Shown here: one piece after another, positions 9,962-18,460 of the stretch | How positions within the stretch are numbered: the first letter of the stretch is position 1 | Layout: every line of letters begins with the position of its first letter | Source: Bradyrhizobium sp. 186 | Lineage (GTDB): Bacteria > Pseudomonadota > Alphaproteobacteria > Rhizobiales > Xanthobacteraceae | Length of the DNA: 64,000 bases | Direction: 5' to 3' | Assembly: GCF_023101685.1 (NCBI RefSeq) | Contig: NZ_CP082164.1 | Span: 3,038,001-3,102,000 of the forward strand | Notes under the pieces: model-generated | What the model saw: the letters and a program-made list of their open reading frames with translations, nothing else | Told to the model about the DNA's origin: nothing | Database searches by the model: none | Position numbers and translations under genes: made by a program

Positions 9962-10742
9962 TTCGGGTCTCCTCGAGATAATAGGTAGATGGAGGGCAGA
10001 CCACGGTCGCGCTACTGCAAAGATGCCTCAACGGCGATTCATTCTGTGCGTTGATTCGAGTGACTTCGGATTTTGCTGATGAAGAAATCCGGTGCGCGCG
10101 TCCGAAGTCGGCCCGCGAAGTACCGATCGGCTCTGAAATTGTTTGCTTATCTGGGTAAACCGGAAGTGATTGGCGCGCAGTCAGAACGACGCGACGGAAC
10201 CGCCCCGTCGGTGCCGCACGTAAGAAATTCAAGAGCTGGCTCAGTGTCGTGTGAACTGCATGCGGATGATTGAAGGAGGTAGCGCAAGTTTATCGGGTGT
10301 GGGGAAAGGCGGTAGCGCGCGCTCCCCTGACTGGAACTCCCGACGGCTCACAACGGCTCCTGGGTAGCAGGCGCGCCGGCTGCCGCATTCTGTTCTTGCA
10401 AAGTGACCGTCTCCACCTCACGCCTTTAGCTTGGCCCGTGGCGGCTACCCGGTTGCGAGAGATTAGGCGCACAGCTTTCCTTAGTGATCAAATGACGCAC
10501 GGCGGCCAAAAGGGTTTCGGCATGACAAAGCAAGGCCGATCGGGGCACGCGACCCGATCGCCCCGTTTTCGCTTCCTGGAGAAGCTCGAGGCACAGAAGA
10601 ACGATCGCAACGATCGCTCCGGGATCAAGGACCCGAAACAATCCGTCGAGGAGCTATTCCATCCCCGGAAGCCAACGCGAATCTGACGGACTATCCAAGA
10701 CTGCTAATCGCTCACCTGTCGTCGTGAGCCGATGGCACACGC
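9962..10742. other. Long intergenic region with one hairpin
   Basis: No gene is supported in these 781 bp. A short frame from ATG 10519 (basic, about 55 codons, ending 10686) has no ribosome site and is not called. At 10541-10569, CGGGGC and GCCCCG can pair across a 13-base loop and are followed by TTTT. That would suit a rho-independent terminator on the + strand, although no gene clearly ends before it. Confidence 0.4.
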
Positions 10743-11714
10743 TCATTCGGGCTGCTGCCGGGCGTGAACAAACCCTGCGGGACGTGCAGCTGGTGCGTGA
10801 CCGAACCGGTGTCGAAACTTTCTCGCGAAATGTGCGTAGCCGCGAAAGCCGCAAGCGTAAGCAATCTCGCTGAGGTGTTGATTTCCGGCCAGCTCCGCCC
10901 GGCGATGCAGAAGACGTGCGGCCTGATCTAGACGGAACGAATAGATGAATTCACTGCAGGTCGAACCGCGCTGCGTGAACAGTTTCTGCAGATAGCGCAA
11001 TGATATCCCCGCTCTCGCCGCGGCTTCGTCCGGACAAAAATCCGGATCCGCGAAACCGTCCTTGATGATGCTGCGGACACGCATGAAGAGCTTGTCCGCA
11101 TGACGCGACGGCGCCGGATCAACCGGTGCAAAGAGGGCGCCGACAAGATCATAGACAGCTATTCGCATGTGGGAATTGGCACAGGAGTGGGCTGATCCTC
11201 CGTCTTCGCCGGGATTCCGGATGAGATCAAGGAGGAGGCGCCCGGCAGCCGTTCCGCCGCGCCGGTAAAGCCCGCCGCGTGGCTCGAATCCGAGGTGGGA
11301 AACGAGCGACCGCCGCGGCAAAACAAGGGCTACGGACTTCCACAACTCGGCCCCCACGCTCGCAAAGAACGTCGCGGGCCGAGCCACGTCGACCAGCACG
11401 ACATCGCCTACATCGCATCGCAAGGCCTGTTCGTTGTGGGTCATCGCGGACTGGCCGGCGACCTGAAAGATCGCGATGTAGTGGTCCGCGCCATCGAGGC
11501 GAACATCCCGCTGCGTCCGCTCGACTCGCTGAGCATTAGAACTAACCTCGGCTGCCGTTAGCCCAAAGACGCTCATGGGCCGCAGCCAGCCGATAAATGC
11601 CTTCGGATCGATACCTTCCGGATTGAACCGGCCGCCCATCGCGCGCACGAGTTCTTTCCACGTCTCATAATCCAGAGTTGGCAGCGCGACATTCTCGCCC
11701 GCATTTCGTGGCAT
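10743..11714 (-). CDS. AraC-family transcriptional regulator
   Basis: About 323 residues from ATG 11714; ATG 11726 and a longer frame to 11855 are possible. The N-terminal half resembles the AraC-binding-2 type sensor domain (RLDGADHYIAIFQVAGQSA and, later, CDVGDVVLVDVARPATFFA). The C-terminal 100 residues contain two helix-turn-helix units: DEAAARAGISLRYLQKLF and LSEIAYACGFRGYAHFARKF. The ligand is unknown. The divergent DUF3050 gene 440 bp away is a natural candidate target, but no operator was identified. Confidence 0.88.
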   Translation of the reverse strand: MPRNAGENVALPTLDYETWKELVRAMGGRFNPEGIDPKAFIGWLRPMSVFGLTAAEVSSNAQRVERTQRDVRLDGADHYIAIFQVAGQSAMTHNEQALRCDVGDVVLVDVARPATFFASVGAELWKSVALVLPRRSLVSHLGFEPRGGLYRRGGTAAGRLLLDLIRNPGEDGGSAHSCANSHMRIAVYDLVGALFAPVDPAPSRHADKLFMRVRSIIKDGFADPDFCPDEAAARAGISLRYLQKLFTQRGSTCSEFIYSFRLDQAARLLHRRAELAGNQHLSEIAYACGFRGYAHFARKFRHRFGHAPAARPAGFVHARQQPE

Positions 11715-12127
11715 GGGACCATCCATCCTCGAAAACCCGATTGGTTGGCGACCGAAACGGCATGCATGAGTAGACTTGCAAACGGTGTCGGCACCGTACT
11801 GCTTTGCAGACGTCGAGCTATCTGCAGCCGTCCGCTGACGCAAAGGGACTCGCATGCACGTGAGCCAAAATGAGGACGTAAGCGATCACGTCTGATCAAA
11901 TTGATCATCAGCCGACAAACCCCGTCGGCTTCAAACCCAGGCGTCGCGCTGCGGACTTTTGCAGTTGACGTCGTTGTTACAGCACCAATCGCAGCGTGGA
12001 ATAATTCTGGACAGAACGATTACGCACTTTGATGAGTACCGGCGCGCACGAACGGCTCTGAGATACTTGCACGTTAGCTGCACGGGATTAGGTCGCCGAA
12101 GCCGGGCTCACACTTCAACCAGAGCTC

Positions 12128-12166
12128 AGGTCAAACATGCTGAAATAGAGGTCAAACATGCCGAAA
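12128..12166 (+). repeat. Tandem duplication of a translation start region
   Basis: An 18-base unit (AGGTCAAACATGCTGAAA, then AGGTCAAACATGCCGAAA, one mismatch) is repeated with a 21-bp period at 12128 and 12149. Each copy carries a ribosome site and an ATG. The first ATG (12137) reads Met-Leu-Lys-stop; the second (12158) is the start of the DUF3050 gene. The upstream copy is thus a three-codon mini-ORF in front of the real start and could act as a decoy or leader. The rest of 11727-12127 shows no gene. Confidence 0.7.
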
Positions 12167-12937
12167 CAGGACCGTTACTGCCTCAACACCCTTCGCACGC
12201 AGCTGCTGGATCACCCCGTTTACGCGGAGGTCGCTTCCGTCGAGGATCTGCGGCGATTCATGGAAGATCATGTCTTCGCCGTCTGGGATTTCATGTCGCT
12301 CCTTAAGCGGCTGCAGCAAGACCTGACGTGCACAAAAGTGCCGTGGTTCCCGGCGGAAAACACTAAGGCTGCGCGCTTGATCAACGACATCGTGATCGGC
12401 GAGGAAACGGATGTCGATCCGGACGGCTCCTATGTTAGCCACCTCGATCTCTACCTCCGCGCCATGGCGGACGTCGGCGCCAGCACCCGTCAATTCGACA
12501 CGTTTCGCTCGCTGGCGCGGGTCGGTACTCCGGTCGAAGCAGCTATGATGCGGACCGGTGTGCCGCCTCATGTGCAAGTATTTGTCGCGCATACGATGGC
12601 GCTGGCCCAGTCGGGGTCGACAGAAGAGGTCCTAGCGGCATTCTTTTACGGCCGCGAGGACATCATCCCGGAGATGTTCAGCAGGCTTAGAACGAAGCTC
12701 CCTGCCGCGAGCAACGACAACGATCCCTTGCGTCATTTCATCTACTACATCGAGCGGCACATCGAGCTCGATGGCGACAGTCACGGTCCAATGGGGCGAG
12801 AGTTGCTCGAAGCTTTGGTCGCGGGCTCGCCGCAAAGGGACGAGCGGGCTCTGCGCGCCGCGTGCAACAGCATCAAGGCCCGGGTCGAGCTTTGGAATGG
12901 CACGTTAAGCACACTTCGCGACAAGCGCGCGGCGTGA
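12158..12937 (+). CDS. DUF3050 family protein (haem-oxygenase-like fold)
   Basis: 259 residues from ATG 12158 with GAGGT six bases upstream. The sequence matches DUF3050 by its FMEDHVFAVWDFMSLLKRLQ helix, INDIVIGEETD, SHLDLYLRAM and the late ERHIELDGDSHG motif. The family is helical and related to the haem-oxygenase-like diiron oxidases/oxygenases. Candidate metal ligands are Glu36, His38, Glu82/83, His95, His201, Asp205 and His209. Whether this member binds iron is not known; assignment of ligands is inference from spacing. A strong hairpin follows the stop. The AraC-type regulator is the divergent neighbour. Confidence 0.75.
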   Translation: MPKQDRYCLNTLRTQLLDHPVYAEVASVEDLRRFMEDHVFAVWDFMSLLKRLQQDLTCTKVPWFPAENTKAARLINDIVIGEETDVDPDGSYVSHLDLYLRAMADVGASTRQFDTFRSLARVGTPVEAAMMRTGVPPHVQVFVAHTMALAQSGSTEEVLAAFFYGREDIIPEMFSRLRTKLPAASNDNDPLRHFIYYIERHIELDGDSHGPMGRELLEALVAGSPQRDERALRAACNSIKARVELWNGTLSTLRDKRAA

Positions 12938-13021
12938 AGGCCATGCCCGAAACGTCAGCCGCCGGACGACAGAGGGGTGGGGTTCCGATGGCTTCGCGAC
13001 GAGCAAGCTAAAAAAGCAAGA

Positions 13022-13061
13022 AACACACCCGCCGCTTCCCTGCGAAAGGCGGCGGGGTGTT
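13022..13061 (+). terminator. Hairpin after the DUF3050 gene
   Basis: ACCCGCCGC and GCGGCGGGGTGTT pair across a 12-base loop, extended by AACAC on the outer side, followed by CTCTG. The stem is strong and sits 85 bp after the stop at 12937. The 3' T-run is short, so rho-independence is plausible but not textbook. Confidence 0.5.
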
Positions 13062-13500
13062 CTCTGTCGCGCGGTGACTCACCCATCGCGGCGACAGCAC
13101 CCTATCTCAGACAGAGAATTGGTGCTTTGAAAACAGCATACATTAATCGCGTCGCGGTGCATCCGATGGTGACGGTGCCAACGATGTTCCATGGACGCGT
13201 TGCCGTTCTGCCAATTGTTGCGATCGTAGTCGCCATTCAGGAAGGTCAATTCGGATTCAATTTCAGCAGATGTTCGCTACGAAATTCCAAATCAGGCTAC
13301 ATCTGCAACCGTGGGCGCGCGCTTCGGCCGCGCCGCGCGCGCCGCGAACAACTCCTTCACTAAATTTAAATTTAATCAGGCGTGGCTCGCGGAGAGTTGA
13401 GTAACGAACTCGTCGAAGCTGGTAGCGATTCTCCAAGATGATTCCCACGTCGAAAGCCCGGTCCTGCTTGGGAGCGAAATATCTCTGACGGAGAATGGTC

Positions 13501-13953
13501 ATGTTACGTAAGACAGTGATCGCGTTATTGGCAGTTGCGTCCATTGGCCTGGTTTCGCCAACGATGGCGTTGGCCCGTGGCGGTGGCGGCGGCCACGGAG
13601 GCGGCATGGGCGGCGGCGGTGGCGGTTTCCATGGTGGTGGCTTCGGAGGAGGCGGATTCCATGGTGGCGGCATGGCGGGCGGATTCCATGATGGCGGTGG
13701 TTTCCACGGAGGTGGATTTCGTGCTGGTGGATTCCACGGCCGTGGATTTCATGATCGCGGCTTCGGGCGGCGTTTCGGCTTCGGCTTCTACCCGTACGAC
13801 TACTATGACGACTACGCTTACGACTATCCGCGTGGCTATTATCCGTATGCCTACAGCGATTCATACGGTGACGACGGCAGTTGCTACGTGGTCCAGCGAC
13901 GCGTGCACACTAAGCATGGCTGGCACCTGCAACCCCGTCAGGTGTGCGGTTGA
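13501..13953 (+). CDS. Gly/His/Tyr-rich secreted protein
   Basis: 150 residues from ATG 13501, chosen over ATG 13495 because GGAG lies seven bases upstream. A Sec signal (TVIALLAVASIGLVSPTMALA) is followed by a low-complexity region rich in Gly and His. Its repeating unit is close to GGGFHGGGF, about 10 copies over residues 28-90. Then comes a Tyr/Asp-rich stretch (FYPYDYYDDYAYDY) and a C-terminal part with two cysteines (GSCYVVQRR ... RQVCG). Such proteins are common in rhizobia and are often annotated as sulfur-globule-like; a role in metal binding or surface structure is only inference. Confidence 0.75.
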   Translation: MLRKTVIALLAVASIGLVSPTMALARGGGGGHGGGMGGGGGGFHGGGFGGGGFHGGGMAGGFHDGGGFHGGGFRAGGFHGRGFHDRGFGRRFGFGFYPYDYYDDYAYDYPRGYYPYAYSDSYGDDGSCYVVQRRVHTKHGWHLQPRQVCG

Positions 13954-14016
13954 TGGACTGTCGTAGATCGATGTTGATCGCGATCGGGCATCTGACAGAT
14001 TGAGCATCCGGCCACA

Positions 14017-14052
14017 AGATGACCTCGGCGCGAGAAAGCGCTGAGGTCATCT
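14017..14052. terminator. Strong inverted repeat downstream of the Gly-rich gene
   Basis: AGATGACCTCGGCGC (14017-14031) pairs with GCGCTGAGGTCATCT (14038-14052) over 15 positions with one G-U, leaving a 6-base GAGAAA loop. It lies 64 bp after the stop of the Gly-rich gene. There is no T-run, so it is a hairpin terminator or mRNA 3'-end stabiliser. Confidence 0.55.
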
Positions 14053-14259
14053 CTCCTGGTTGCAGGTCTTGCCCCGAAGCGATCGGGATCTGGCTTAAAT
14101 GGAAATTCGCGATCGGCCGCTTTTGGCACTTTTCACTACTGCTGTGCGTTTTTCCGCGAGCATCCGGTTCTCCGCACCTGCGGAGACCCGCGCCGTCGTG
14201 CCATGAACCTGCACGGGCGGCTTCTACCATGCGGGGGCAATCAACACGTGGAGAGTCCG

Positions 14260-14830
14260 ATGACCATGACCACCGAACGCCGAAACTTTCTCAAGGCCGT
14301 AAGTGCAGCCGCAGCATCGACGGCTGTGCTTGCCGGAACACCGGCGCTTGCCCAGGGCAACCTGCAGGCCGCAGCTAAAGCGATGCCCTATCAAGCCAAG
14401 CCGATGTCCTTCGATCCGAAATCCATTACGGGCATCTCGGAAAAGGTGCTCGTTAGCCACTATGAGAACAACTATGTCGGCGCGGTGAAGCGCCTCAATG
14501 CGATTGGCACCCAACTGGCAGAGCTTGATTTCGCCAAGGCTCCGAATTTCGCCATCAACGGATTGAAGCGTGAAGAACTAGTCGCCTCAAATTCGATGAT
14601 CCTCCACGAAATCGATTTTGATGGGCTTGGTGGTGGCGCAAGGTCCAGTGGACCTCTTGCCGACGCCATCGCGCGTGATTTCGGACAGTATGGAGCGCTG
14701 GCGATCCGAGTTCGCAGCGATGGGCAAGGCGGAAGGCGGTGGTTCGGGTTGGGTGATCCTCGCGTACTCACCGCGCGACAAGCGGCTCGTCAACCAATGG
14801 GCGGCCGACCACACCACGACGCATCGCTGC
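14260..14830 (+). pseudogene. Second ChrC-type superoxide dismutase, frameshifted and truncated
   Basis: ATG 14260 with GGAGA starts a frame with a twin-arginine signal (TTERRNFLKAV ... TPALAQ). The dismutase body closely follows the intact gene at 1.6-2.4 kb, including SHYENNYVGAVKRLN and SNSMILHEIDFDGLGGG. Near 14685, in RDFG, one extra base shifts the frame. The true continuation (MERWRSEFAAMGKAEGGGSG, then NQWAADHTTT) is found in the next frame up to about 14820. There the sequence breaks off and mobile-element DNA follows, so the last two metal ligands (Asp, His) are lost. It cannot make an active enzyme. Confidence 0.85.
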
Positions 14831-14917
14831 TGGCAGATTTTGTTGCAAAAGTCGGTTGAGACATGCCGCGAAGCGTGATTCCGTTGTGCTGACGCGAATC
14901 TCGGCGAGGTCGATCCA

Positions 14918-15112
14918 ATGCAGGCGTCCGACCCGCTTGATCCTCGCGCCGTGCTCGGCGCTGTCAAGGCGCAACCTGGCAACGCCGGAGCCAGCCGTAA
15001 GCCAAACGCGACGGCCGGCCTTGACCGCCCCTGCGCGCGACGCGATCGACGTTCTGCGGGCCGGGACGAAGGAACGGCCCTTGGCTCGAACAAAGGAACT
15101 GCACGATATGAG
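14918..15112 (+). mobile_element. 195-bp footprint of an IS110-family element 3' end
   Basis: This segment is nearly identical, in inverted orientation, to 38938-39132, the stretch around the transposase stop and 3' non-coding end of the complete IS110 element. The two copies stop matching at the same ATATGAG, which marks the element end. Only the 3' tip remains here, directly after the broken dismutase. The 14830-14917 bridge is of unknown origin. Confidence 0.75.
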
Positions 15113-15146
15113 ACCGGCCATCTTCCGTCATGACCTTTGATTCGAG

Positions 15147-15293
15147 AACGTTTGGCTGGATGAATTGCACGGGCTCACGAAAAAGCTACCAAAGGTGGCC
15201 ACCGAGATGGCGCTCAACGTGCTCGCCTACAACATGAAGCGCGTGATGATGATCGTGGGCGTAGGTGGATTGCTGGAGGCGATGCAGGCGTGA
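15147..15293 (+). pseudogene. C-terminal remnant of an IS1182/IS5-type transposase
   Basis: The frame ending at TGA 15291 reads KKLPKVATEMALNVLAYNMK and then RVMMIVGVGG, typical of the extreme C-terminus of IS1182-like DDE transposases. There is no upstream part. The following 15294-15520 holds no recognisable gene. Confidence 0.6.
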
Positions 15294-15525
15294 GGCCGGT
15301 CGCTGCGCGACCAAATCAGCGCCTACACGGAGCTCCTGGTTGCCACGGAGATGACCGGAGGTCGATTCCACCGAATTAGAAGCTCGACGGTCGCGAAATG
15401 CGCCGCGGCGCCCCAAGCTGCGCGATTTTCACACGGCCTGGGCCCTTAGCAGAACGGCGTACGAGCCACTGCTATGTCTGTTCTCCGGCCGACATCGGAC
15501 GTGACCGCGCATGTCCGCTTATCGG

Positions 15526-15620
15526 TTCACGCATCGCGATGCTCAGCACGCAATCGGGCAACGTTCGCAGCAACGCCTTCGCCTCGTCCCCAGGGCACGC
15601 GCCATCCAAACGTCGCGCCG
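15526..15620 (-). pseudogene. SRAP (YedK/HMCES-type) gene relic A, C-terminal scrap
   Basis: On the minus strand RDVWMA and, in another frame, DEAKALLRTLPDCVLSIAMR can be read. These match the C-terminal [20 protein letters not shown] region of SRAP proteins that recurs at 16.4 and 29.8 kb. The frame is broken and the rest is missing. SRAP proteins form DNA-protein crosslinks at abasic sites; this remnant is not functional. Confidence 0.6.
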
Positions 15621-15746
15621 GTTAAGGAATTGGTTACTGGTCACTGTCACGATTTAGAAATAGGTGGCCATAAGCGGCCAGCGCATTCTGAGAACAGTCT
15701 AATACTTCGATACGCCCGGTTGGCGGTCTCTTGCAGGAGGGACCCA

Positions 15747-15881
15747 ATGTTTAAGGGCTTCACGGTGGCAGTTGTGGCGCTGATTAGTATAGCGCAACTG
15801 GATCAATACCTAACCAACGGTCGGTACACCGACGCGGCCATGGCTATGCTGCGGCAAATCAGGCATGCGTTTGGGTTTTGA
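15747..15881 (+). CDS. 44-residue conserved small protein, copy 1
   Basis: ATG 15747 has a perfect AGGAGG seven bases upstream. The product has a hydrophobic N-terminal half (FTVAVVALISIAQ) and an amphipathic C-terminal half, and may be a small membrane-associated peptide. A second copy of exactly the same length lies at 27711. The two share MF(K/R)G, Q(L/F)DQ, GR-TDAA, R-I and a C-terminal FG(F/L). This within-window conservation is the main evidence that it is a real gene. Function unknown. Confidence 0.7.
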   Translation: MFKGFTVAVVALISIAQLDQYLTNGRYTDAAMAMLRQIRHAFGF

Positions 15882-15913
15882 GATGTCGCTCGGGGATAAC
15901 TTTGAGGCGCGTG

Positions 15914-16132
15914 ATGGAAGGCATCGCATGGGCTGATCTTGACGCGGATGAGCAACGCGCCATTGCGATATTGGGAGCCGGACTTTCTATCGAGCTGTGT
16001 GACCCCGTTGCACTCCTGACCTTAAGGCGGCTCGGCCTGATCGTGGGCTCCCATTTGACGGCTGCCGCACACGGTCTGCGGAGGGGCGTCGTTTTAGGCG
16101 AACTCGGGACGCGGGATTGCTGCAAGGTATGA
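15914..16132 (+). CDS. 72-residue hypothetical protein
   Basis: ATG 15914 is preceded by GAGG at six bases. The acidic N-terminus (MEGIAWADLDADEQRAIAIL) is followed by DPVALLTLRRLGLIVGSHLT, which has the look of a small winged-helix recognition region. It lies 32 bp after the 44-residue gene and could be co-transcribed with it and with the next gene. No family is recognised. Confidence 0.5.
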   Translation: MEGIAWADLDADEQRAIAILGAGLSIELCDPVALLTLRRLGLIVGSHLTAAAHGLRRGVVLGELGTRDCCKV

Positions 16133-16155
16133 ATGAGGCTCGGGAGGTGTTGGAG

Positions 16156-16368
16156 ATGTCAGGGGCTATTGGGCTGATCGTGGAGGGTTACGTTTCGCTC
16201 AAGGACCAGAAGTCTCTCGGTGAGCTTCGGATGCAGCGCCGGAAACTGATTGCAGACCTCAACGCGTGCACCGGGATCGACTGCACGAGTACTATCCAGC
16301 AGATCGAGGAAGACATCGTCGTGATTGAGGCTGGGCTGGCGCGTTTGGATGGCCCAATGACAAGCTAA
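16156..16368 (+). CDS. 70-residue conserved hypothetical protein
   Basis: ATG 16156 is chosen over 16129 because GGAGG sits eight bases upstream. The product ([20 protein letters not shown], then [11 protein letters not shown]) is a helical, charged protein with a predicted short coiled coil and two cysteines. I have seen similar short proteins in Bradyrhizobium accessory regions, always without a function. It forms a run of small same-strand genes with its neighbours. Confidence 0.6.
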   Translation: MSGAIGLIVEGYVSLKDQKSLGELRMQRRKLIADLNACTGIDCTSTIQQIEEDIVVIEAGLARLDGPMTS

Positions 16369-16379
16369 CCGACCAAAGT

Positions 16380-16650
16380 TGTGCCGCTCTATCCTCTTTG
16401 TCCGCACCACGCATCACGATCTTGAGCACTTCATCCGGCAGCGATCTCTGTTGCGCCTTCGCCTCATCCCAGGGCGCGTGCATCTACATAGCGCTCATCA
16501 TCCGTCGTCAGGATCACCGGCATGGCCTTGGGATGGATCGGCTCGACCGCCGCATTCGTCGTAGTCGTCAAGAAGCCATAGACAAGGTGCGGGCCGGGGA
16601 TCGGCTTGGATTTGGTTCCACGGTCGCCCGGGGCGCCGACAGGTGCAATC
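16380..16650 (-). pseudogene. SRAP gene relic B, C-terminal half
   Basis: Minus-strand translation gives [20 protein letters not shown], then [14 protein letters not shown], and after a frame change [20 protein letters not shown]. This is the C-terminal half of the SRAP (SOS-response-associated peptidase, YedK/HMCES) family. The N-terminal half, including the catalytic Cys2, is absent and the frame is broken near 16480. Confidence 0.75.
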
Positions 16651-16758
16651 GCGACATGCGTCTGTATCCTAATTCCCACACTTGCGACAAACAGACAGGC
16701 CAAATCCGCTCCGTTCCAACTCCACTATTGGAAGCAGTCATCGGTTGGGGAGGCGAAA

Positions 16759-16995
16759 ATGCAACGTTCCCTGAGAATTGACATGACGCGCGACAAGCAT
16801 GTCGAGCGGTGCAAGCAACGGGCCTTCGATTATCTCGATCGAGGCGATCTTAAGAACTCGGTCGTCTCGTTGGTCGGCAATATGAACACGCATCCCGATT
16901 GCGAATTGCCACATTACTTGGCAACCCTTGGCGCTTCGCTGCTAACGGCGAACGATGCGCTTGGCTGGAGGACGCTCATTGAAGGATTGAGGTGA
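16759..16995 (+). CDS. 78-residue hypothetical protein
   Basis: ATG 16759 follows GGGGAGG at good spacing. The product begins MQRSLRIDMTRDKHVERCKQ and continues RAFDYLDRGDLKNSVVSL with one TPR-like helical pair. The MTRDKHVxxCKxRAxxYLDRGDL pattern is one I associate with short Bradyrhizobium proteins of unknown role. It overlaps no other gene. Confidence 0.6.
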   Translation: MQRSLRIDMTRDKHVERCKQRAFDYLDRGDLKNSVVSLVGNMNTHPDCELPHYLATLGASLLTANDALGWRTLIEGLR

Positions 16996-17025
16996 TGATC
17001 CGATGATCAAACAAGCGGATCGGCG

Positions 17026-17226
17026 ATGACAGAGCGCGACAAGGGGTCTCCTGCCTCCAGGTTTTTGGTTCGCCAGGGGTTCAAGGGCTGGATGGTTTAC
17101 GATCGGCAACGTAGGGGGCCAGCGGTGGTGGGGATCAGTCTGGCGGTCAATTTGACCAAGGAACAAGCCGAGCGCATCGAGCGGACGCTAATGGATAAGC
17201 GCGAACGTGGGATCATCCCCGATTAG
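17026..17226 (+). CDS. 66-residue hypothetical protein
   Basis: Frame from ATG 17026, 30 bp after the preceding small gene, with no strong ribosome site. The product reads FLVRQGFKGWMVYDRQRRGP and later LTKEQAERIERTLMDKR: a beta-rich start and a charged helix. It resembles other short rhizobial proteins with the GWMVYDRQ motif. Function unknown. Confidence 0.55.
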   Translation: MTERDKGSPASRFLVRQGFKGWMVYDRQRRGPAVVGISLAVNLTKEQAERIERTLMDKRERGIIPD

Positions 17227-17291
17227 GGCAGCGTCCAGCCTCATTCTATTAGGGCGTTGGGTGGATTGTGTGCAACATGATAGGGGGCTTA

Positions 17292-17498
17292 ATGACATAT
17301 TGTATAGTCGTCAGAGCATCTGGACGAGAGCTAGATCGCTTGCGGACACATGCTGCGCATATTGCGCGCGATCAGAAATCAGATTGGTGGGTGGAGACAA
17401 CTGAGAAAGGAAAAACATTTTGCTTTGAGCACGCAAACGCGAGGGCCTCATTCAGGGCGGACTGCGAAAGAGACAGTATTCAGTTCAGCGAAGTCTAA
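17292..17498 (+). CDS. 68-residue hypothetical protein
   Basis: ATG 17292 has GGGGG five bases upstream. The product begins MTYCIVVRASGRELDRLRTH and later reads CFEHANARASFRADCER. It is a small alpha/beta-looking protein without a recognised family. From 17499 to 17880 no further gene is seen, only the hairpin at 17811. Confidence 0.45.
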   Translation: MTYCIVVRASGRELDRLRTHAAHIARDQKSDWWVETTEKGKTFCFEHANARASFRADCERDSIQFSEV

Positions 17499-17810
17499 TT
17501 GGCACTAAGAGATTGAGAAACCAGTTATCGAAGCAGGTCCCAAAATGCTATCGGTCGTCAGCGGCGAGACGCTCGAAATCGACGCCACGCGCGTTCGCCT
17601 ATGGGTATCGACCTAGCACGTCGGCCGGTTAGCTGCGTGCCGGTGAGCCGTGATGTAGGTAGCACTCTCCCGACTCTAACCCCCGACGACACAGGTCGGT
17701 CTTGATAGCCACCGGATACGAAATCGAACGGGAGTCCTGATAGGAAATTATACGGAGCGGAGGCAGATCTTAAACTGATAAGGTTTCGAGCAAAATGGTG
17801 TCAGTTCATC

Positions 17811-17844
17811 GACTGATAAGCTTTCACGCGAAAGCTTATCAGTC
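17811..17844. repeat. Perfect 15-bp inverted repeat
   Basis: GACTGATAAGCTTTC (17811-17825) and GAAAGCTTATCAGTC (17830-17844) are perfect complements around a 4-base ACGC loop. A half copy, ACTGATAAGGTTTCGAGC, lies at about 17776. It sits at the 3' edge of the serine recombinase remnant and could be its terminator or a recombination/terminal structure of the lost element. Confidence 0.7.
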
Positions 17845-17879
17845 TGGCGGCGACGAGGCGATCGGTGCCGGCTACCGTG

Positions 17880-18432
17880 GTTTGGCTGTGATGGTGAATA
17901 ACTCGCCCTGTCGGGGGTTCGAGTCGCTCTCCCGCTACCAACGTTCCCCCCGACATAGCCATGTTCGGAAAGAGGACCGAATTGCCGCAAAGGGCGGCGA
18001 GGCGCCCCTTGATGTCGATCCGCACACTCCGGTCATCCTCAGCGTTGGCTTTGGTTCCAGCACCGCCCGGTCGGCTCGGGCTGGCATGCACGATGATCGC
18101 CATCACCAGCTCTCGGACGGTCGCGAACTCCATCGGCGTGCCTTGCTTCAAATGATCGGCTAATTCCACAACAGCGCGCTTGTAACGATCGAGCGCCTTG
18201 GGGTGCAGGGCGATGACGTTGTCGCTTTGGCGGCATCGAGCCCCGCGATGACCTTGGCCTTCTCGGCCTCAAGCTCCTGCATCCGGGCGACGAACTGTTC
18301 AGGCGGCATGCCGGTGACAACGATAGAGTCAACGATCCGCTTCATCTCGCGCTCGATCTCGCCGAGCCGCCGTTCCAGCCGGGAGCGTTCGGTGCTCGCC
18401 TCTTTCTTGAGCCGCTTGCGCTCGGCGTTCAT
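17880..18432 (-). pseudogene. Large serine recombinase, C-terminal remnant
   Basis: From 18432 the minus strand reads ERKRLKKEASTERSRLERRL, then MQELEAEKAKVIAGLDAAKA, the coiled-coil region near the C-terminus of large serine recombinases. Near 18215 the frame shifts; the next frame continues VIALHPKALDRYKRAV, then FATVRELVMAIIV and TLVAGERLEPPTG. The catalytic N-terminal half is absent and the remnant abuts an IS630 element at 18461. It is probably the dead integrase of the module that follows. Confidence 0.7.
17911..17940 (+). other. tRNA 3'-end-like sequence, possible attachment site
   Basis: The plus strand reads GGGGGTTCGAGTCGC and ends CTCCCGCTACCA, like the T-loop and CCA end of a tRNA, with GTTCGAGTC as the T-loop core. 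No complete tRNA can be folded. It overlaps the C-terminal codons of the serine recombinase remnant, as att sites in tRNA 3' ends often do. Low confidence. Confidence 0.3.
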
Positions 18433-18460
18433 AACTCACTTCTCAAATCGCGAATTAGGT

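Noticed and set aside
10270..10686. 138-residue plus-strand frame with TTG start
   Set aside because: No ribosome site, skewed composition and a terminator-like hairpin inside it.
13566..13760. CRISPR-like array
   Set aside because: The repeats are in-frame Gly/His codons of a protein, without spacers.
17911..17940. Complete tRNA gene
   Set aside because: Only a T-loop/CCA-like 3' end is seen; no acceptor or anticodon arm pairs with it.
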